Positions 1-12,235 are shown, counted from the first letter of the stretch. The stretch is DNA of 54,070 nt from Phanerodontia chrysosporium (GCA_001910725.1 MJGA01000072.1:1-54070); one strand, 5' to 3'. The notes: generated from the sequence alone by a model not told the origin. Program-made: numbers and translations.

Positions 1-3000
1 CAGCAGCAGTGGCAACGAATGAAAGGAGAAAGAATGCGTACATCTCTGCGAAACACGGTCAAGTGTGGATACACAGTCTCTGAGATCGAAGGGTGACCCC
101 ATGCCTTTACGAGTGGAACGATGACTTCATGGAAGAGGTGACTGTGTACGACGTACGTCGCCGCCGTGAATAAGTCAAGAAGAAAGGGAGGAAAAGTACG
201 GAAGCAGTACTCACTTGCCATGATAGTATTCGGGTGAAAGGGCAAGCATGTCGATATGATACACGACTTCAAAACGAAGAGCGCGGGGCACGTTGTCGGA
301 AGCCATTTTCTCTGCGAAGCGTGTATGAGGCAAACCGCCACGAAGATCGCGATTGATGTTGCGAAACGAATTTGTCTCTGAAGACGACTTGCAGAAGGGT
401 AAACCGAGCGCAGCAGTAGCTTGTCCGCGCTGAACATCGTGGTTGTCTGAGGTTCGGCCGCTGCGATGCATTGCAAGATTATAGATTTGCAGAGCGGAGG
501 CGGTGATAGGTGACGCGATGTGTGACGAAGATGAAGGAGGGCGAGCAGGAGGAACTATGTCATTGTTGCTGTCGTCGTTTTCGTTGTCGTCGTCGTCGTC
601 GTCGTCGTCGTAATAATTCCTGGGGCCCGGAAACAGGTCTTCAAACCAGTCTTCATCGTCATCGTCATTGTCGACGTCGTTGTTGTTGCTGGCATTGTTG
701 TGCGATACTCTGGGACGATGGTGGTGTTGCTGTCGATCGATGGAAGAGGTGTCAGACCTAGGATCGCGGTCGTTGTCCAAGTCTTCGTAGTCGCTATCTC
801 TTGCGTGAGCGGGGCTCTGAGGTTCTTGGTTCTCTGGCTGTGAAGCGGTGCGACGGGCGACTTTGTTGTTAACCTTTTCGAGGTAGGCGTTGAAGCAAGG
901 TGGTAACTGTGTTGCTTGGAGGTGGCCGTACTTGTGTAAGGAAGCTTGAGGATAAAGGTTGTAAACGTTGGGGCGAGGTTGGTATGCTTCGCCGTCATCG
1001 TTGATGTGAGAACGGTGTTCGCCTTCGGTGAAGAGTCTATCGATGTTGCTGAAGTTGACGAGCATTCCGGCCTCTCCGATGTGTTCGAAACCAGAGCGTG
1101 AGATAGGGAAGCCATCGGATTGTATATGCGAAGATGGTTGTCCTGAGGGTCACGCATTGGCCAGTGTCTGAGTTGTCCTGGAAGTACGCGTTGACGGGTG
1201 AGAGGATCCCAGTCATCGTAAATATCGGGATTGGCGTGTTCGATATCGGCATCGTTCAAAGGAACCCATTTCAGAACGTTGTAGGCACTGAAGGAGAAGC
1301 GTCAGACGATTGTATGAGCAAGTAAGCGCAGAGTGAAACGGGACGCACGAGAGATCAGATGATAGGGCGAGGGACAAGGAGCGGAGCTCATGGTAAAGGT
1401 AATGGTCACGCCAGTCGCGTGCAAAGTCGTCGAGCGAGGCGTTGTTGGTGAAGATCGCTTTGTTTTGTCCGTAGCGACAAGTGACGACGGCGGGTGCCTT
1501 GTCTTGAAACCATTCGCGCCAGGAATCGGGGATGAGGTCGAGCCATTCTATGTAGTTCTCTCTCCAGGACAGGTTGAGGCGACGGACGTCTTGTAGACCG
1601 AGGTGTATGTCACGTAAGTCTCTCCTATGTGCGCGAATGGTCAGCCGCTGGGTGCATTGGATGCGTTTGGACGAAGTGTGCCAGAACGCATGTTTCCCCG
1701 CGCGTGTTTCGAAACACGCGCGGGGAAACAGCGTGAATCGGCGACAATGAAATTTCAGTGGTCAAATGTCTCCGCGGGTGTTTTGAAACAGCTGCGGATA
1801 GACGATAGAACATGAAGAGGGTGATATGGGTCGATGCACAATGCAAGACAATAGCACCCCGCGCGTGTTTCGAAACACGCGCGGAGGGAATATATTTGGC
1901 TCGGGGGATGAAATTGTGGTGTGAGTGAAAAATCGGGGGTTTCTCCGCGCGTGTTTCGAAACACGCGCGGAGAGGGGCCTCGTTTTGCTACCACGGTCGA
2001 TTTCAGCGAGCATGGTCCCAAGTGTGCGTTTCCCCGCGCGTGTTTCGAAACACGCACGGATGGAACGACTGTACTGTGAACGAGTGCAATTCAAAGGGGG
2101 GAATGTGGGACTTTTGGGGTCGAAAAGAAAGCGGCGTCTGGAGAGAAGAGTACTCACGCAAGACTGGTGATGCCGCGTAGGCCATCCATCGAGGTCTCTG
2201 CAGCTTCCCACGTGTGAGGGACGAGCAAGTGACGTCAGATATACCCTCTTTGTGAAGGCAATAGGCGATGAAGACAGCGGTGCGAAAGAAGTGTGTGAAA
2301 GACATCCGAGAGTCGATTGCACCTCTCTTGGGAAGAGAGTACTGAAAGTTTGCAGGGTCGTTGAAGAAGTCTTTAGGGGGAAGTATGAGCCATACACGAT
2401 CACCACGAGCGACACCGAGTGAGAGCATGGAGCCAGTAAAGTCGTAGCCGAGGAGAGCGTGCTTTGCGCGGAACGAGCGTGAGTAATTAGCCAAGGTAAG
2501 CGCAAAGTCAAAGTCGAGACCGGAAACTCTGTTGGGAAGCATGGCGACGAGGCTGGGTTCGCGGGGAACAGCAAGGATGAAGTCCAGGGTGCCGTGTTTC
2601 GCGTTGATGGCGATGTCGTTGTGGTTGGCGGGCTTGACGTAGAACGAGTCGATGTCGATGTAGTGCCTTTCCTTGAGCAACTTCAATTTGTCGCTTCGAG
2701 TTCCAGTCTTGTCGAGCGTGCGAAGGGCGGAAAGCTTGAGAGGCAAGGGAATCTGGCTATGGAAAGTGCGATCTTCCTTGTCGTCGGCATAAGCTTGGAT
2801 GTACTCTGTGACCTCGGTTTGAGATACGCCGTCTTCTGTCAGCAGAGACATTGGCAAGTCTCTAGGACCTGACTGGTCTTCCCAACGACGTCTAGAGTTT
2901 CTGGTTTCACGTTATTGGAATAAATGAAGGCGAACTGTGAGATGAAATGCAATAACTCACTCGTCAAGGAAGATTTCGTCTAGGCGGGTTGCGTTTGCTC

Positions 3001-3061
3001 TAGCGTGTCCGAGAGCAGCCGGAGCGTGCTGTGGTTGGAGAACACGGTGTTGAACAGGCAT
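1..3061 (-). CDS. A2: unrecognised module protein, 3' end outside the window
   Basis: Paralogue of the gene at 16707-12631. ATG at 3061 (protein begins MPVQHRVLQ). Exons read as 3061-2961, 2900-2158, 1624-1349, 1287-215 and 141-42; the donor GTACGC after position 42 leads off the left edge, so the last two exons seen in the paralogue are missing. Shared blocks include GISDVTCS, CRYGQNKAI, LSLALSSD, MLVNF, ALQIY..AMHRS and HDVQRGQ.TA. An Asp-rich tract lies at about 590-690. Exons 2 and 4 are each one base short of the length needed for splice phase: one base appears missing near 2230 (after a CCC run) and one near 1125. This could be assembly error or gene decay. Intron 2 (1625-2157) holds four palindromes. 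I do not recognise the family; function unknown. Confidence 0.7.
1696..2063. repeat. Type-1 palindrome array, four copies, in A2 intron 2
   Basis: Four copies of a loop-free palindrome: half-arm CCGCGCGTGTTTC followed directly by its reverse complement, often extended by one or two C/G pairs. They lie at about 1696-1725, 1858-1885, 1943-1972 and 2035-2062. The last has one base change in the right arm (CGCACGG). Spacers are 60-130 bp and mostly unrelated to each other. All sit between the donor at 2157 and the acceptor at 1625 of A2, the intron position that in B2 carries the other palindrome family. Confidence 0.9.
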
Positions 3062-4124
3062 GGTATCGAGATAGAACTAGTGGGCTGAGTGGTGAATGAG
3101 TTGAGAGACTCTGAGGAGAAGCGTGAGGCGGGCAACCGTGTGGTAGTGAACGGTGAAAGGCTTGGCTGGGCGAGCGAGGACGGTGAGGAACAATTTGCGA
3201 CGAAAAGTGGTAGCGATATTCGGCAGAGATGCCCGATGAGGCGGACTGGATGGAGGAATGTGACATGATTCGCGAGGAATGACGCTTGGCGATCGAGAGC
3301 GAAAAGTGATTAGCGTATAAAGTTAGTTTCAGGGTAAATCTCAGTGAGGTAAAACGGATCAAGACGTAGGTACGGTCCTTAGGAGCCGTGGAGCGCATGG
3401 CAACCGGAGAATGTGGGGATCAGGAAGGAGGTACGCGTGCCGGGTACGTGAGGGCTGAACACGAACGAGAGAAAGAACCGCACCTCGAGCGCAGCGCAGC
3501 GGAAGAATGATGTCGTTGAGTGTAAGAGAACGACACGAGGAGGTACAGTAGGATTGGAAGGCCATTGCAACTGCATGCGAAGGGTGAAAGTAAGTGATAG
3601 GTTCGATGAATGTGTTGCAGCAACTGTTCTAACACATTCATTTTCCTTTTCCTTTTCTTTTCATTGTTTCAATGGCAAGTCAAATTAGGGGAGTGACCTG
3701 CACGCACTGAGCAGTTGTTAGGAGAGTATGCCTGCACAGAGACACCAGACAGGGATGTACAGAATGCTGTATGAGAGCGGTGATGTGCAGGACAAGTAAG
3801 GCAAAGTCTTGAGCGTTTGAGGAGTGGATTATTGATACTTACTTGATGTGCCTGGAAGTGCGAATAGGTGGCAAACCAAAGGCAAAGCGGACAGCCGAGA
3901 GGACGAGGCAGAGTGGTATGCAGCATAGATTACGAGATACTAATACATGACAATACAGAAAGGCGAAAGCGTGAGGGGGTGACGGGTTACGGTGAGCGAG
4001 CGACATGATACAAGCAGGACGAAGGTGGATACGACATGAACGAGAGCCGAGTGCGCGAAGGAAGACGAGCGAGGGCACGAGCGCGACGACGAGAGACAAG
4101 AGAGGCCGCAGGCGAAGCGAGTGA
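3062..4124. other. Intergenic region between A1 and A2
   Basis: About 1.06 kb between the A1 stop and the A2 start, so it should contain the A2 promoter and A1 terminator. I see no convincing coding exon. There is a pyrimidine-rich run near 3640-3665 and no palindrome of either family. Confidence 0.5.
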
Positions 4125-7100
4125 CTAAAGGACTTCGTACCTAGTGGCCTTGCCCTTCTCTGGCTTGTTGCGAACGACGATTGGAGCACGCGATGGAGGG
4201 GCATCGTCCTCTGCGTCAGCGGACTCGTCTGGGACAGAGCCATGTGGAGCAGCGCTGCGAGTGACGCGCTGAGCCAGCGTGATAGCGGTACGTTTCCCAG
4301 GGTGCTTGCTCGTCGTCTTCTTGCCCTTGCGAGGCCCCTTGCTCTTCTTCAGGGGCACGTCCTCGTCCTCGTCCTCGACCTTGTCCTCGTCGTTGCATTG
4401 GCGTGTCGTGTCGAGAGGCTGCGAGGATCAGCGGCGTCATCGAGAGATGTCGTGCGAGGCGCGGGGGATGCCAGGGCATCGTCGGGGACAGGGCTGTGTC
4501 TCTCAGTGGGCGCGGGCGACGATGGGGATGGGAGATGGACTGCCGTGTGAAGCGTTCGGCGAGGTAGTCGCACGGCCTTTGCCCTTGTCGACGGACTTGA
4601 GCTGCGACGCGTCGAGGTCGTCGAAGACGTTGTCTGCGCTGAGCTCGCGCTCCTGGTCCTGAGGAACTTGCGAAGACATTGGCTGTGTCGTGAGCGGCGA
4701 AGGCGGAGCTGAATACAATATGTCAGTTGAGTCGTTGATGTGTGTGATCGAGCAAGCACGAAGATAACAACGACAACGAAGGGGTATGAAGCCGTCGAAG
4801 CTGAACAGTCCAAGAGTGGCATCACCCTCCGCGCGTGTTTCGAAACACGCGCGGATATCCAACGTTCTGAGCACAGTGGCCTATGTAAAACGAGTATACG
4901 GTGAAACCATGGTATCCTCCGCGCGTGTTTCGAAACACGCGCGGGGAAACGCACGGTTTGGACCATGGTCTCTGAAATCGACCCTGGTGCCCAACGATGC
5001 CATTCCCCGCGCGTGTTTCGAAACACGCGCGGGGATCCGACGTTCTGGAGCACATAGTGTGAAACCGTGGTATCCTCCGCGCGTGTTTCGAAACACGCGC
5101 GGGGAAACACACAGTTGGGACCATGGTCTCTGAAATCGACCCTGGTGCCAAACGATGCCATTCCCCGCGCGTGTTTCGAAACACGCGCGGGGATCCAACG
5201 TTCTGGAGCACATAGTGTGAAACCGTGGTATCCTCCGCGCGTGTTTCGAAACACGCGCGGGGAAACACGCGGTTTGGACCATGGTCTCTGAAACGAACCG
5301 TGGTGGCCAAACGATGCCCCTCTCCGCGCGTGTTTCGAAACACGCGCGGAGAGGGGTCATATTTTCGACATAGACGGTCCACGAGCAGATATTGGTATCA
5401 AGAATACTCACATGATGGACGCGGCGAGTGTTCACTCGTTGCGTACGTCGCCTGTGTACCTACTGGTGGGACCGCTTCTGTACCGACACCTTGGCCGCGC
5501 GCGTCGTCGTCGTCGACGTCCATGTCAAAGGCCTGCACGTCCTTCATGACCGTGTCATCGCGCGATTGCGACGCGGACGGAGCTGCCTGTTCTTCGACAC
5601 CGACAGACGGGCCTGCCTCTTGCAGGTTGGTATCTTCGTCTTCCCCTTCAAGCGTGAGCCTGAACGCCATCACCTGGTCTGTGGCTGCCATCGGTGAGTC
5701 GGGCTCAGAGTCTGCAGCGCGATGCTTCTTCGGTGGTGGAGAACGAAGATCCGAGTCGCTGCGTCCTGCACGCGTACCTGCAGGCGCACCAGCAGCAGCC
5801 GTCTCAGCACCTTTCGCAGGCGACGTGGGCACGGAGCGCGGACGCTTGGAGACAGTGCGCGGCTTCGGCAAAGGCTTCGTCGTCGCTCTCGCAGAAGACG
5901 ACGACGAAGGACCTGCTCGGTCCGTCGCTCGCGCCTCGTCGTCATCGACGACCATCCTGTCTTCGGCGGGCTGAGGCTGCGGCTGAGGCTGAGGCTCCTC
6001 GTCGACGTCCATCGTGTCCGAAGGCTTCGTACCCTCGGCCTTCTTCAGCGTGCTCTGTCGTAGCTTACGCCGGACCTCGAGACTGGCACCTCCTGCTGTC
6101 GAAGCAGGCGTCGCAATGAGGAGCAGCTTCGCCAGCATCTGGTCAGACGGGCCCTCCACCTCGTGCAGCGCGTTGAGGTCGATCGGCTCAGCCGGGTCGA
6201 CGTCGTTGACGATGCGCAGGCCTGAGAGCGGAGCCGGGAACATGTTCGTGGCACCCTGGATCTTGAAATACCCTGGGGCCATGTTGCTCCTGTGGCCACC
6301 GTCCTCGTCCTCGTCCGCGTCAGAGTCGTCGAAGTGGCTGTCTTTGATCTCGCGCTGGCGCTCCAGATTCTCCATGATGACCTGAATAAAAATACTTCAG
6401 TTTGACTGGCATCCAATAAACGTTTTACTTACCGTCCACGCTGCCTGAAGTGCCTGAATGACCGCCTTCGAGATGGTCTTCACAACGATCATGCCGGTGA
6501 CAGGGTGTACAGCGTACACGCCAGAGACGGAGAGAAGACGTCGGAAGATCACCTCGACCTTGGCGACCTCGGTGCGAATGTCACGATGGTAGAGGATGAG
6601 GGCCCGCAGCATCTCCAACGGCATCGGGATTTCGTCCTCCGCGTCAGTGTACGCGGAGATCTCAGACCCACCGTCGCTGCTCGACGAAGCCGATGTCGCG
6701 TCCTCGTCGTCCTCGTCCTCGTCCTCGTCCTCGCCCTCGTCGTCCTCGTCGTCCTCGTCGTCCTCGTCATCCTCGTCATCCTCGTCGTCCTCGTCTTCTT
6801 CCTCGTCCTCGTCGTCTTCGTTCTCTTCCTCGTCTTCATCGTCGCCCTCGCTCTTCGCGCCGTCTTCGTCCTCGTTCTGGTCCTCGACGTCGCCAGAGTC
6901 GTTAGCCTTCTTCTTGCCCTTCAGGCGCGTATTCCGTGCAGCTCTCGCGGCTGCTCGCTCACGCCGTGCGCGCAAGGCAGCCTCGCGCTTCTTCTCGATG
7001 GATTCTGCCGACCGCGCGCCGTCCGGCCAGATGAACATCCGGACGGACTTCGTGGTGGCGACGAGGGCAGGCTGGGAGTAAGGGTCGAGCGCGGCCTCGA

Positions 7101-10100
7101 TCGAAGCGCGAAGCTGCAGCATGTGCTCATCATCCATGATTTTCGGGAGCACCACTTTGTTGTGCGTGCTCTCGAAAATCATGGCGAGGAACAACGTGCT
7201 GATCTGCTCGTTCATGCTGTTCGCAGTGAACGCAGGCCAAAGGTAGTGAGACCGCAGTGTCCATCGGCCTGCGTCCGACCGGCTTGACGTGACAGCCTGG
7301 TGGCGTGCGCTCCACTTCTTCTCGGGGTCCTTGATCCAAAGCTTCACAATGTTCTGGAGAGCTTCGCGCTCGGTGTTGTACGATGTCAGGGCCTCGAGGA
7401 GGTCGAAGGTGTCGGAGTTGAGCCAGTCCTGGTAAGGCGCGATGTCGACGAAGGTCATCGCAGACTCGACAGTCTGGACGCTAGGCCCGGCGGTGGAGGA
7501 GGGGGGGACGTAGGCGGCGTTGTCGGAAGCTTCCTCTGCGGTCGCTTTGCTGGCCTTGCCCTTGCCCTTGGCCTTGCCTTTGCCTTTGCCCTTGGCCGTC
7601 GTGGTGGTGGTGTCCGCTGCTTTGCCCTTGCCCTTGCCCTTGCCCTTGCCGCCCTTTGCCGTCTCTGCTTTCGCGCTCTGCTGGGTGACAGCAGTACGGC
7701 CACTTCGCGGCAACTTGTTCAGCTGCTCGTTGAGGCTCGTGAGCGTACGGTTGTTCGTGCGGTTGGTGCGGCGGACGTTGTAATCGGTGCGGGCTGTGTC
7801 GATATCCTGGACGTTGCTGTTGAACCAGCCGTCTGACAGGACGGCGCCCTGTTCTGCCTTGACGAGGAGGCGAGGCGGGACAAGGGTCTTGATCTTGTCC
7901 TCGATGAAGTAGATGGTTCGCGGGCCCTCGTTGTACAGCGTCCACATCAGCTGTACCGAGGCGTAAGTACGGTGTATCTACGACGGATAGTCATAGCAAT
8001 GATATGACGCACCGCTTCCACTGCCTTGTCGACATGTTTAGGGACGATATTTGAGTTCGGGTTGCGAAAGGCGGCGATGACGCCCTCGGAGAAGTCGCGT
8101 GCGATGTACGGGGAGAAGTTCTTCGTGATGATGTAAGGTATCGAGCGGTCAAAGAAAGGAAGAATCTGCAAATATGGTTGTGTCAGTTAATCGCTTTAAA
8201 ACTGACATACACGCTCGAAAGGGGACCATGCGCGTAAATCGGCCAAGTCACCGCGCGTGTTTCGAAACACGCGCGGATGAATGACCGTTTTTGAACGGTG
8301 CCTCGAAACTGCACCATCTCCCGCGCGTGTTTCGAAACACGCGCGGAGAACTACCCCATTCTCGCCCTCGTAGGCTCGAACGACAAGAACAAAGCCTTGG
8401 GTCCAAAACGGTGTGCTCATCCGCGCGTGTTTCGAAACACGCGCGGATGAATGGCCGTTTTCGACGGTGCCTCAAAACTGCACCATCTCCCGCGCGTGTT
8501 TCGAAACACGCGCGGGGAACTACCCCATTCTCGCCCTCCTGGCTCGAACGACATGGAAGAAGCCTTGGGCCCAAAACGGTGTGCTCATCCGCGCGTGTTT
8601 CGAAACACGCGCGGATGAATGGCCGTTTTCGAACGGTTCCTCGAAACTGCATAATCTCCCGCGCGTGTTTCGAAACACGCGCGGGGAATCGCACCGAAAC
8701 TCTATACCAAGAAAAATCATACCGTACTCACCTCAGATAAAGCGTCCTTGCAAAACTCCAAGCGACGGAACGTGTCCATGACGAAGGTGAGGCTGGGAAG
8801 CGGCATCGGCCCAAAGTTCTCGTGGCACTGCTGGCCAGAGAGCACGAAGACAACGGCTTTCGCCTCGACCTGCGCCCAGAGATCCTTCGAGTGCTGCGAC
8901 GCACTGTCGTCCGCCTTCACGCTCTCGCACTTCGCAGAGACGAGCTCGCGCAGCTTCGTCAGGTACATCTCCAGCGCGTGCTGGACAAGAGCCTGATCGT
9001 CGTTGTTGCGCAGAATCTTGTTCGTCAGCAACAACGCGACGTCCGCTAGCTCGACGCGCTTCTTGTCGGTCTTGAACGCGTGCATGTACGCCTCGTCCGC
9101 CAAGGACATGATGTCAGGTAGTATTTCGTACGAAGGGCGTTCCGTCTTGTTCCCCAGCATGAGCTTGTACATTCCGCGCCAACTTTTCTTCGACTGCGCG
9201 ACCAGTTCAGGGACTTCCGAAGCACCCTGCTGCGTCCAGTTGCCGATGCTGTTGTCCAGAGTGCTGATGTCGGGCAGTCCTTGATGACCCGCCCCATCGC
9301 ATCGAAATGCACCCAGAGCGTCCCCACAATCGTCGACGCGAGCTGCGTTCCAAAGAAATCAGCAACGCTCCACGCACATCGTCAAGCCTCGCGCGCGAGC
9401 GAACTTACCGCACCGTACACGTCCAGCAAATGCTTCTGCAACAAGTTCACCTTCCAGATCGCGTGCTTCGCCAGCGCGTCCTTCGCATGTGCGATGCGAA
9501 CCAACAGGCTGAGCGAATGCGCCGAGCGAAGCAGCGCAGTCACCGCCGCCGATTTTCGCGGCTGACCCAGTTGCTGCTTCGCGACCTCGGCCATGGCTGT
9601 CGCAGCGTCGACAATCTCGGTCGTGTCCTTCTTCGCGCCCTTCGCAGCCTTGCTGGCCTTCGCGGCCTTCGCGGCCGCCTTCGCAGCCTGGGCAGCAGCC
9701 TTCGCGGCCTGAGCAGCCGCCTTCGCGGCCGCCTTCGTCTGCTTCGTCGAGGCCTCGGGCGCGGATGCGTCCTCGTTCGCGCCACCCGCGTTCGCGTCCG
9801 CCTCCTCGGCGTCCATGCTGAGTTTCTCAGCTTCCGCCGGAGGCGCGTTCGCGTCTTTCATCGAAGTCGCCGTCGTTACCAAGTTCTTCACCGCTATACT
9901 CACCAGCTTGCTCGCGTCGTTCTTCTGTTCGCCGTAGAGGAGCTTGTCCAGCTCGATGCCGAGGAGCCCCAGGATCATCTCCAGAAACTCCTCTGGAGTC
10001 TCTCCGCGCACCATCTCCCGGAAGTTCCTCGCCATCTCGTAGAGATCGTCCGAGGTGAGCTTGTCTGTCAAGTCGTAACTCGCCGTCAGCTTCGTTAATA

Positions 10101-11230
10101 GCATTTACCAGTAATTCGCCACTCACCATAGTCGTAAATCGCGACGAGCCACCATCCGCTCGCCTTCTGGATCTGCGCCCACTTCCGCGTCTGCGCAGTC
10201 ACCCTCTCCAAGTCGTCAAGCACGACCTTGTACTCACGAGCGTACGGGAGGGTGCTGGTATCCTGCGGGCCGTCGAGTTTCTCCTTCTCGACCAGCGGCT
10301 TCAGCCGCTCGGCCTCCGCGCGCAACGCATGAATCTGGGCCGCGCCTTGAACGAGCCGAACGTTCAGAATCTTCATGTACTCTCGAAGCGCAGCGAGACG
10401 ATGCTGTCCACCAGAGACAGCAACGTACTTCGTTCCGTCCTTCAGCAGCGAGTCCAGCGTAGGCCAGTCTTCTTCCGACGCCTTGACGATGTCGAGCTTC
10501 TGCAGTGCTGCGAAGCTCGCGCACCGCTGGAGTCGCTCGACCGCGTCCGGTTTCAGGTCCGTCGCCGGGCTCAGCGGGATCTTGAACATCGTCTCCAAGT
10601 CGACGCGTCGAATCTCTTCGTCGTCGAACTTCGTCACCAGGTTCGAGACACCGACTCTGTGAATCAGTCGCCTCACCCACATGCCGAACTCGGCGCGGAC
10701 CGAATCAGGTGCGATCCAGTTAACACGAGCGTACCCGAGGAACGACGCGTGGATATTCACCCGCATCTTCACGATGACGTGCGGGTCGACGATGTTCTTG
10801 TCATCGGGGAGCTCCGACAGCTCGCGCATGACCTCCATGAGCTCATTCGACTGAAAACGATTCATACTTAATATTTTGTTGCATTTAATATCAATAAAAC
10901 ACGCACGTATTGTTCCTCCGCAGTGAGCACTTCGTCTACCCAAATTTCCTTCTCCGTTGCCTTCTCCTTCCCCTTCCCCTTCTTCGAGATCCGCTCCGTA
11001 TCCTCCTCTCCCTCGCTCTTCTCGCTCTCCTCGCTCAGAACAACGATGTCTGGGTCCGCTTGCGCAGCGGGCCGGCTGCCAGATGCCTGAGCACTTGCAT
11101 CCGAGGACTTTGCAGTCCCCTGTTTGGCGAAAGACGTAAGCAACGCCTTGGGATCACTGGCCGGGTTGGCCTTGGCCAGCTTGATCGCCTTTTTCAGAAC
11201 AGAGCTCTTAGCTGACTGTTTGGGGGCCAT
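4125..11230 (-). CDS. A1: large nuclear-type protein with ParB/DGQHR-like motif
   Basis: ATG at 11230 (MAPKQSAKS). Exons read as 11230-10907, 10850-10127, 10064-9409, 9342-8732, 8165-8013, 7950-6433, 6381-5412 and 4708-4125, about 1812 aa. Exon 2 holds DLKPDAVERL and SGGQHRLAALRE, the GQHR being a GxxR-type motif as in ParB/DGQHR nucleotide-binding folds; this is motif resemblance only. Exon 3 is an Ala/Lys-rich helical stretch, exon 6 has GKGKGKGK repeats then a long acidic run (about 6700-6850), and exon 7 is Ser/Pro-rich. Exon 3 is 656 nt, identical in length to that of paralogue B1. Exon 4 is 611 nt versus 612 in B1: one base is missing near 9275, where the frame shifts between two segments both homologous to B1. 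The last exon contains an in-frame stop unless a 102-nt intron with a weak donor is removed, so the C-terminus is uncertain. Palindrome arrays fill introns 4 and 7. Role unknown. Confidence 0.75.
4828..5356. repeat. Type-1 palindrome array, seven copies, in A1 intron 7
   Basis: Seven type-1 palindromes at about 4829, 4919, 5006, 5076, 5163, 5234 and 5322, inside the intron between 5411 and 4709. The spacers repeat too: two alternating spacers (one containing GGACCATGGTCTCTGAAA, one containing GTTCTGGAGCACATAGTGTG) make a higher-order unit of about 157 bp, repeated with few changes. The array therefore grew by duplication of a two-palindrome unit, while the intron kept canonical ends (GTGAGT donor, TTCAG acceptor). 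Confidence 0.9.
8250..8685. repeat. Type-1 palindrome array, six copies, in A1 intron 4
   Basis: Six type-1 palindromes at about 8251, 8320, 8421, 8490, 8588 and 8658, within the intron from 8731 to 8166. Two spacer types alternate, giving a two-palindrome unit of about 168 bp repeated from 8251 to 8588. One spacer contains CGTTTTTGAACGGTGCCTCG or close variants. The intron lies at the same codon position as B1 intron 4, which carries seven type-2 palindromes. Confidence 0.9.
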
Positions 11231-11496
11231 TTCTAAGCAAACTAACACTCCAGTGAGTAACTTGGTAGTAAGATCAATTTGCACTGCACTCACAAACAGT
11301 ATATTCAAGGTGGGCTGGTGGGCTGGTGAAGGTAGAGAGCGAGAGGCGAGATCGACGAGGGAGCCTTGATCCATCGATCGATGGCATATGTCCCGTTTTG
11401 GACGTATTAATTGATGAGAATAAAATAATAATATTTGATATGCCCACATATGGGGCTTGTCGGACGTCTAAATGGGAACGTATCAAACAAGGCGCC

Positions 11497-11738
11497 CATC
11501 CGCGCGTGTTTCGAAACACGCGCGGATGGATGGTCCGTTTTAGAGCAGTGCCTCGAAACTGCCCATCTCCCGCGCGTGTTTCGAAACACGCGCGGATGAA
11601 TGGCCACTTTTGAAGAGTGCCTCAAAACTGCCCACCTCCCGCGCGTGTTTCGAAACACGCGCGGATGAATGGTCCTTTTTACAACAGTGCCTAAAAACCG
11701 CCCACCTCCCGCGCGTGTTTCGAAACACGCGCGGGGAA
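11497..11738. repeat. Type-1 palindrome array, four copies, upstream of A1
   Basis: Four type-1 palindromes spaced by about 70 bp, at roughly 11499, 11568, 11638 and 11708, starting 270 bp upstream of the A1 ATG. Spacers are near-copies of each other (GAATGG..C.TTTT...AGTGCCT.AAAA) and resemble spacers of the intron-4 array. Their place in the presumed promoter makes a regulatory or protein-binding role possible; that is inference. Confidence 0.88.
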
Positions 11739-11739
11739 C

Positions 11740-12235
11740 CTATGCATATTTGGTACCATGTAAATTCCTTGTACCTTCTACGAACCCTGCAACTGAACCT
11801 ATACTACACTTGCACCCTTTTGTTACCCCACTAGTACCCTCTTGTTACCCTACTAGTACCTTACTAGTACCTTACTATTACCCTCTTGTTACCCTTCTAG
11901 TACCACTTGTACCTTACCTATACCTTACTAGTACCCTTTTGTTACCCTACTAATACCCTACTAGTACCCTCTTGTTACCCTTCTAGTACCCTTCTAGTAC
12001 CACTTGTACCTTACCTATACCTTACTTGTACTCTTCATGTACCCTTATTTTACCCGTATTGTACCTTACTTATACCTCCTATGTACCTTGCGCGGGGTTC
12101 ACCCATGATTCTTGGGTACCCCCAAATAGTACCCCTTTCCCGCGCCAGGTCCAGGTTTGTACCCCCAAAACCCCACTACCAAAAAGTGGTCCAACCTATA
12201 ACCCACCTAGAACCCTGAACCCACAGTCGATTTTC
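11740..12235. repeat. TACC-rich degenerate minisatellite
   Basis: A pyrimidine-skewed stretch built from variants of ACTAGTACC, TTGTTACCC and CTTGTACC, densest at 11800-12080. No coding potential is credible here. A similar TACC-rich stretch follows the degenerate type-1 palindromes at 32580-32790, so palindrome array plus TACC-rich DNA may form one recurrent element end. Confidence 0.7.

Noticed and set aside
2881..2960. A frameshift at the start of A2 exon 2
   Set aside because: Using the acceptor after AAACCAG (exon start 2900) gives an open, in-phase join, so no frameshift is needed there.
6505..7287. Long plus-strand open frames with poly-Ser or poly-Val/Leu opposite the acidic tract of A1
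   Set aside because: Mirror images of GAC/GAG-rich coding sequence on the minus strand; no splice sites or homology of their own.
4828..8685. CRISPR-like array of regular repeats and spacers
   Set aside because: The repeats are perfect palindromes, the spacers themselves repeat, the arrays lie inside eukaryotic introns and no cas-like gene is present.
1755..11738. Repeated peptide strings such as ACFETRA, ARVSKHAR and RVFRNTRG in many frames
   Set aside because: They are translations of the type-1 palindrome in different frames and on both strands, within introns bounded by good splice sites; not protein repeats.
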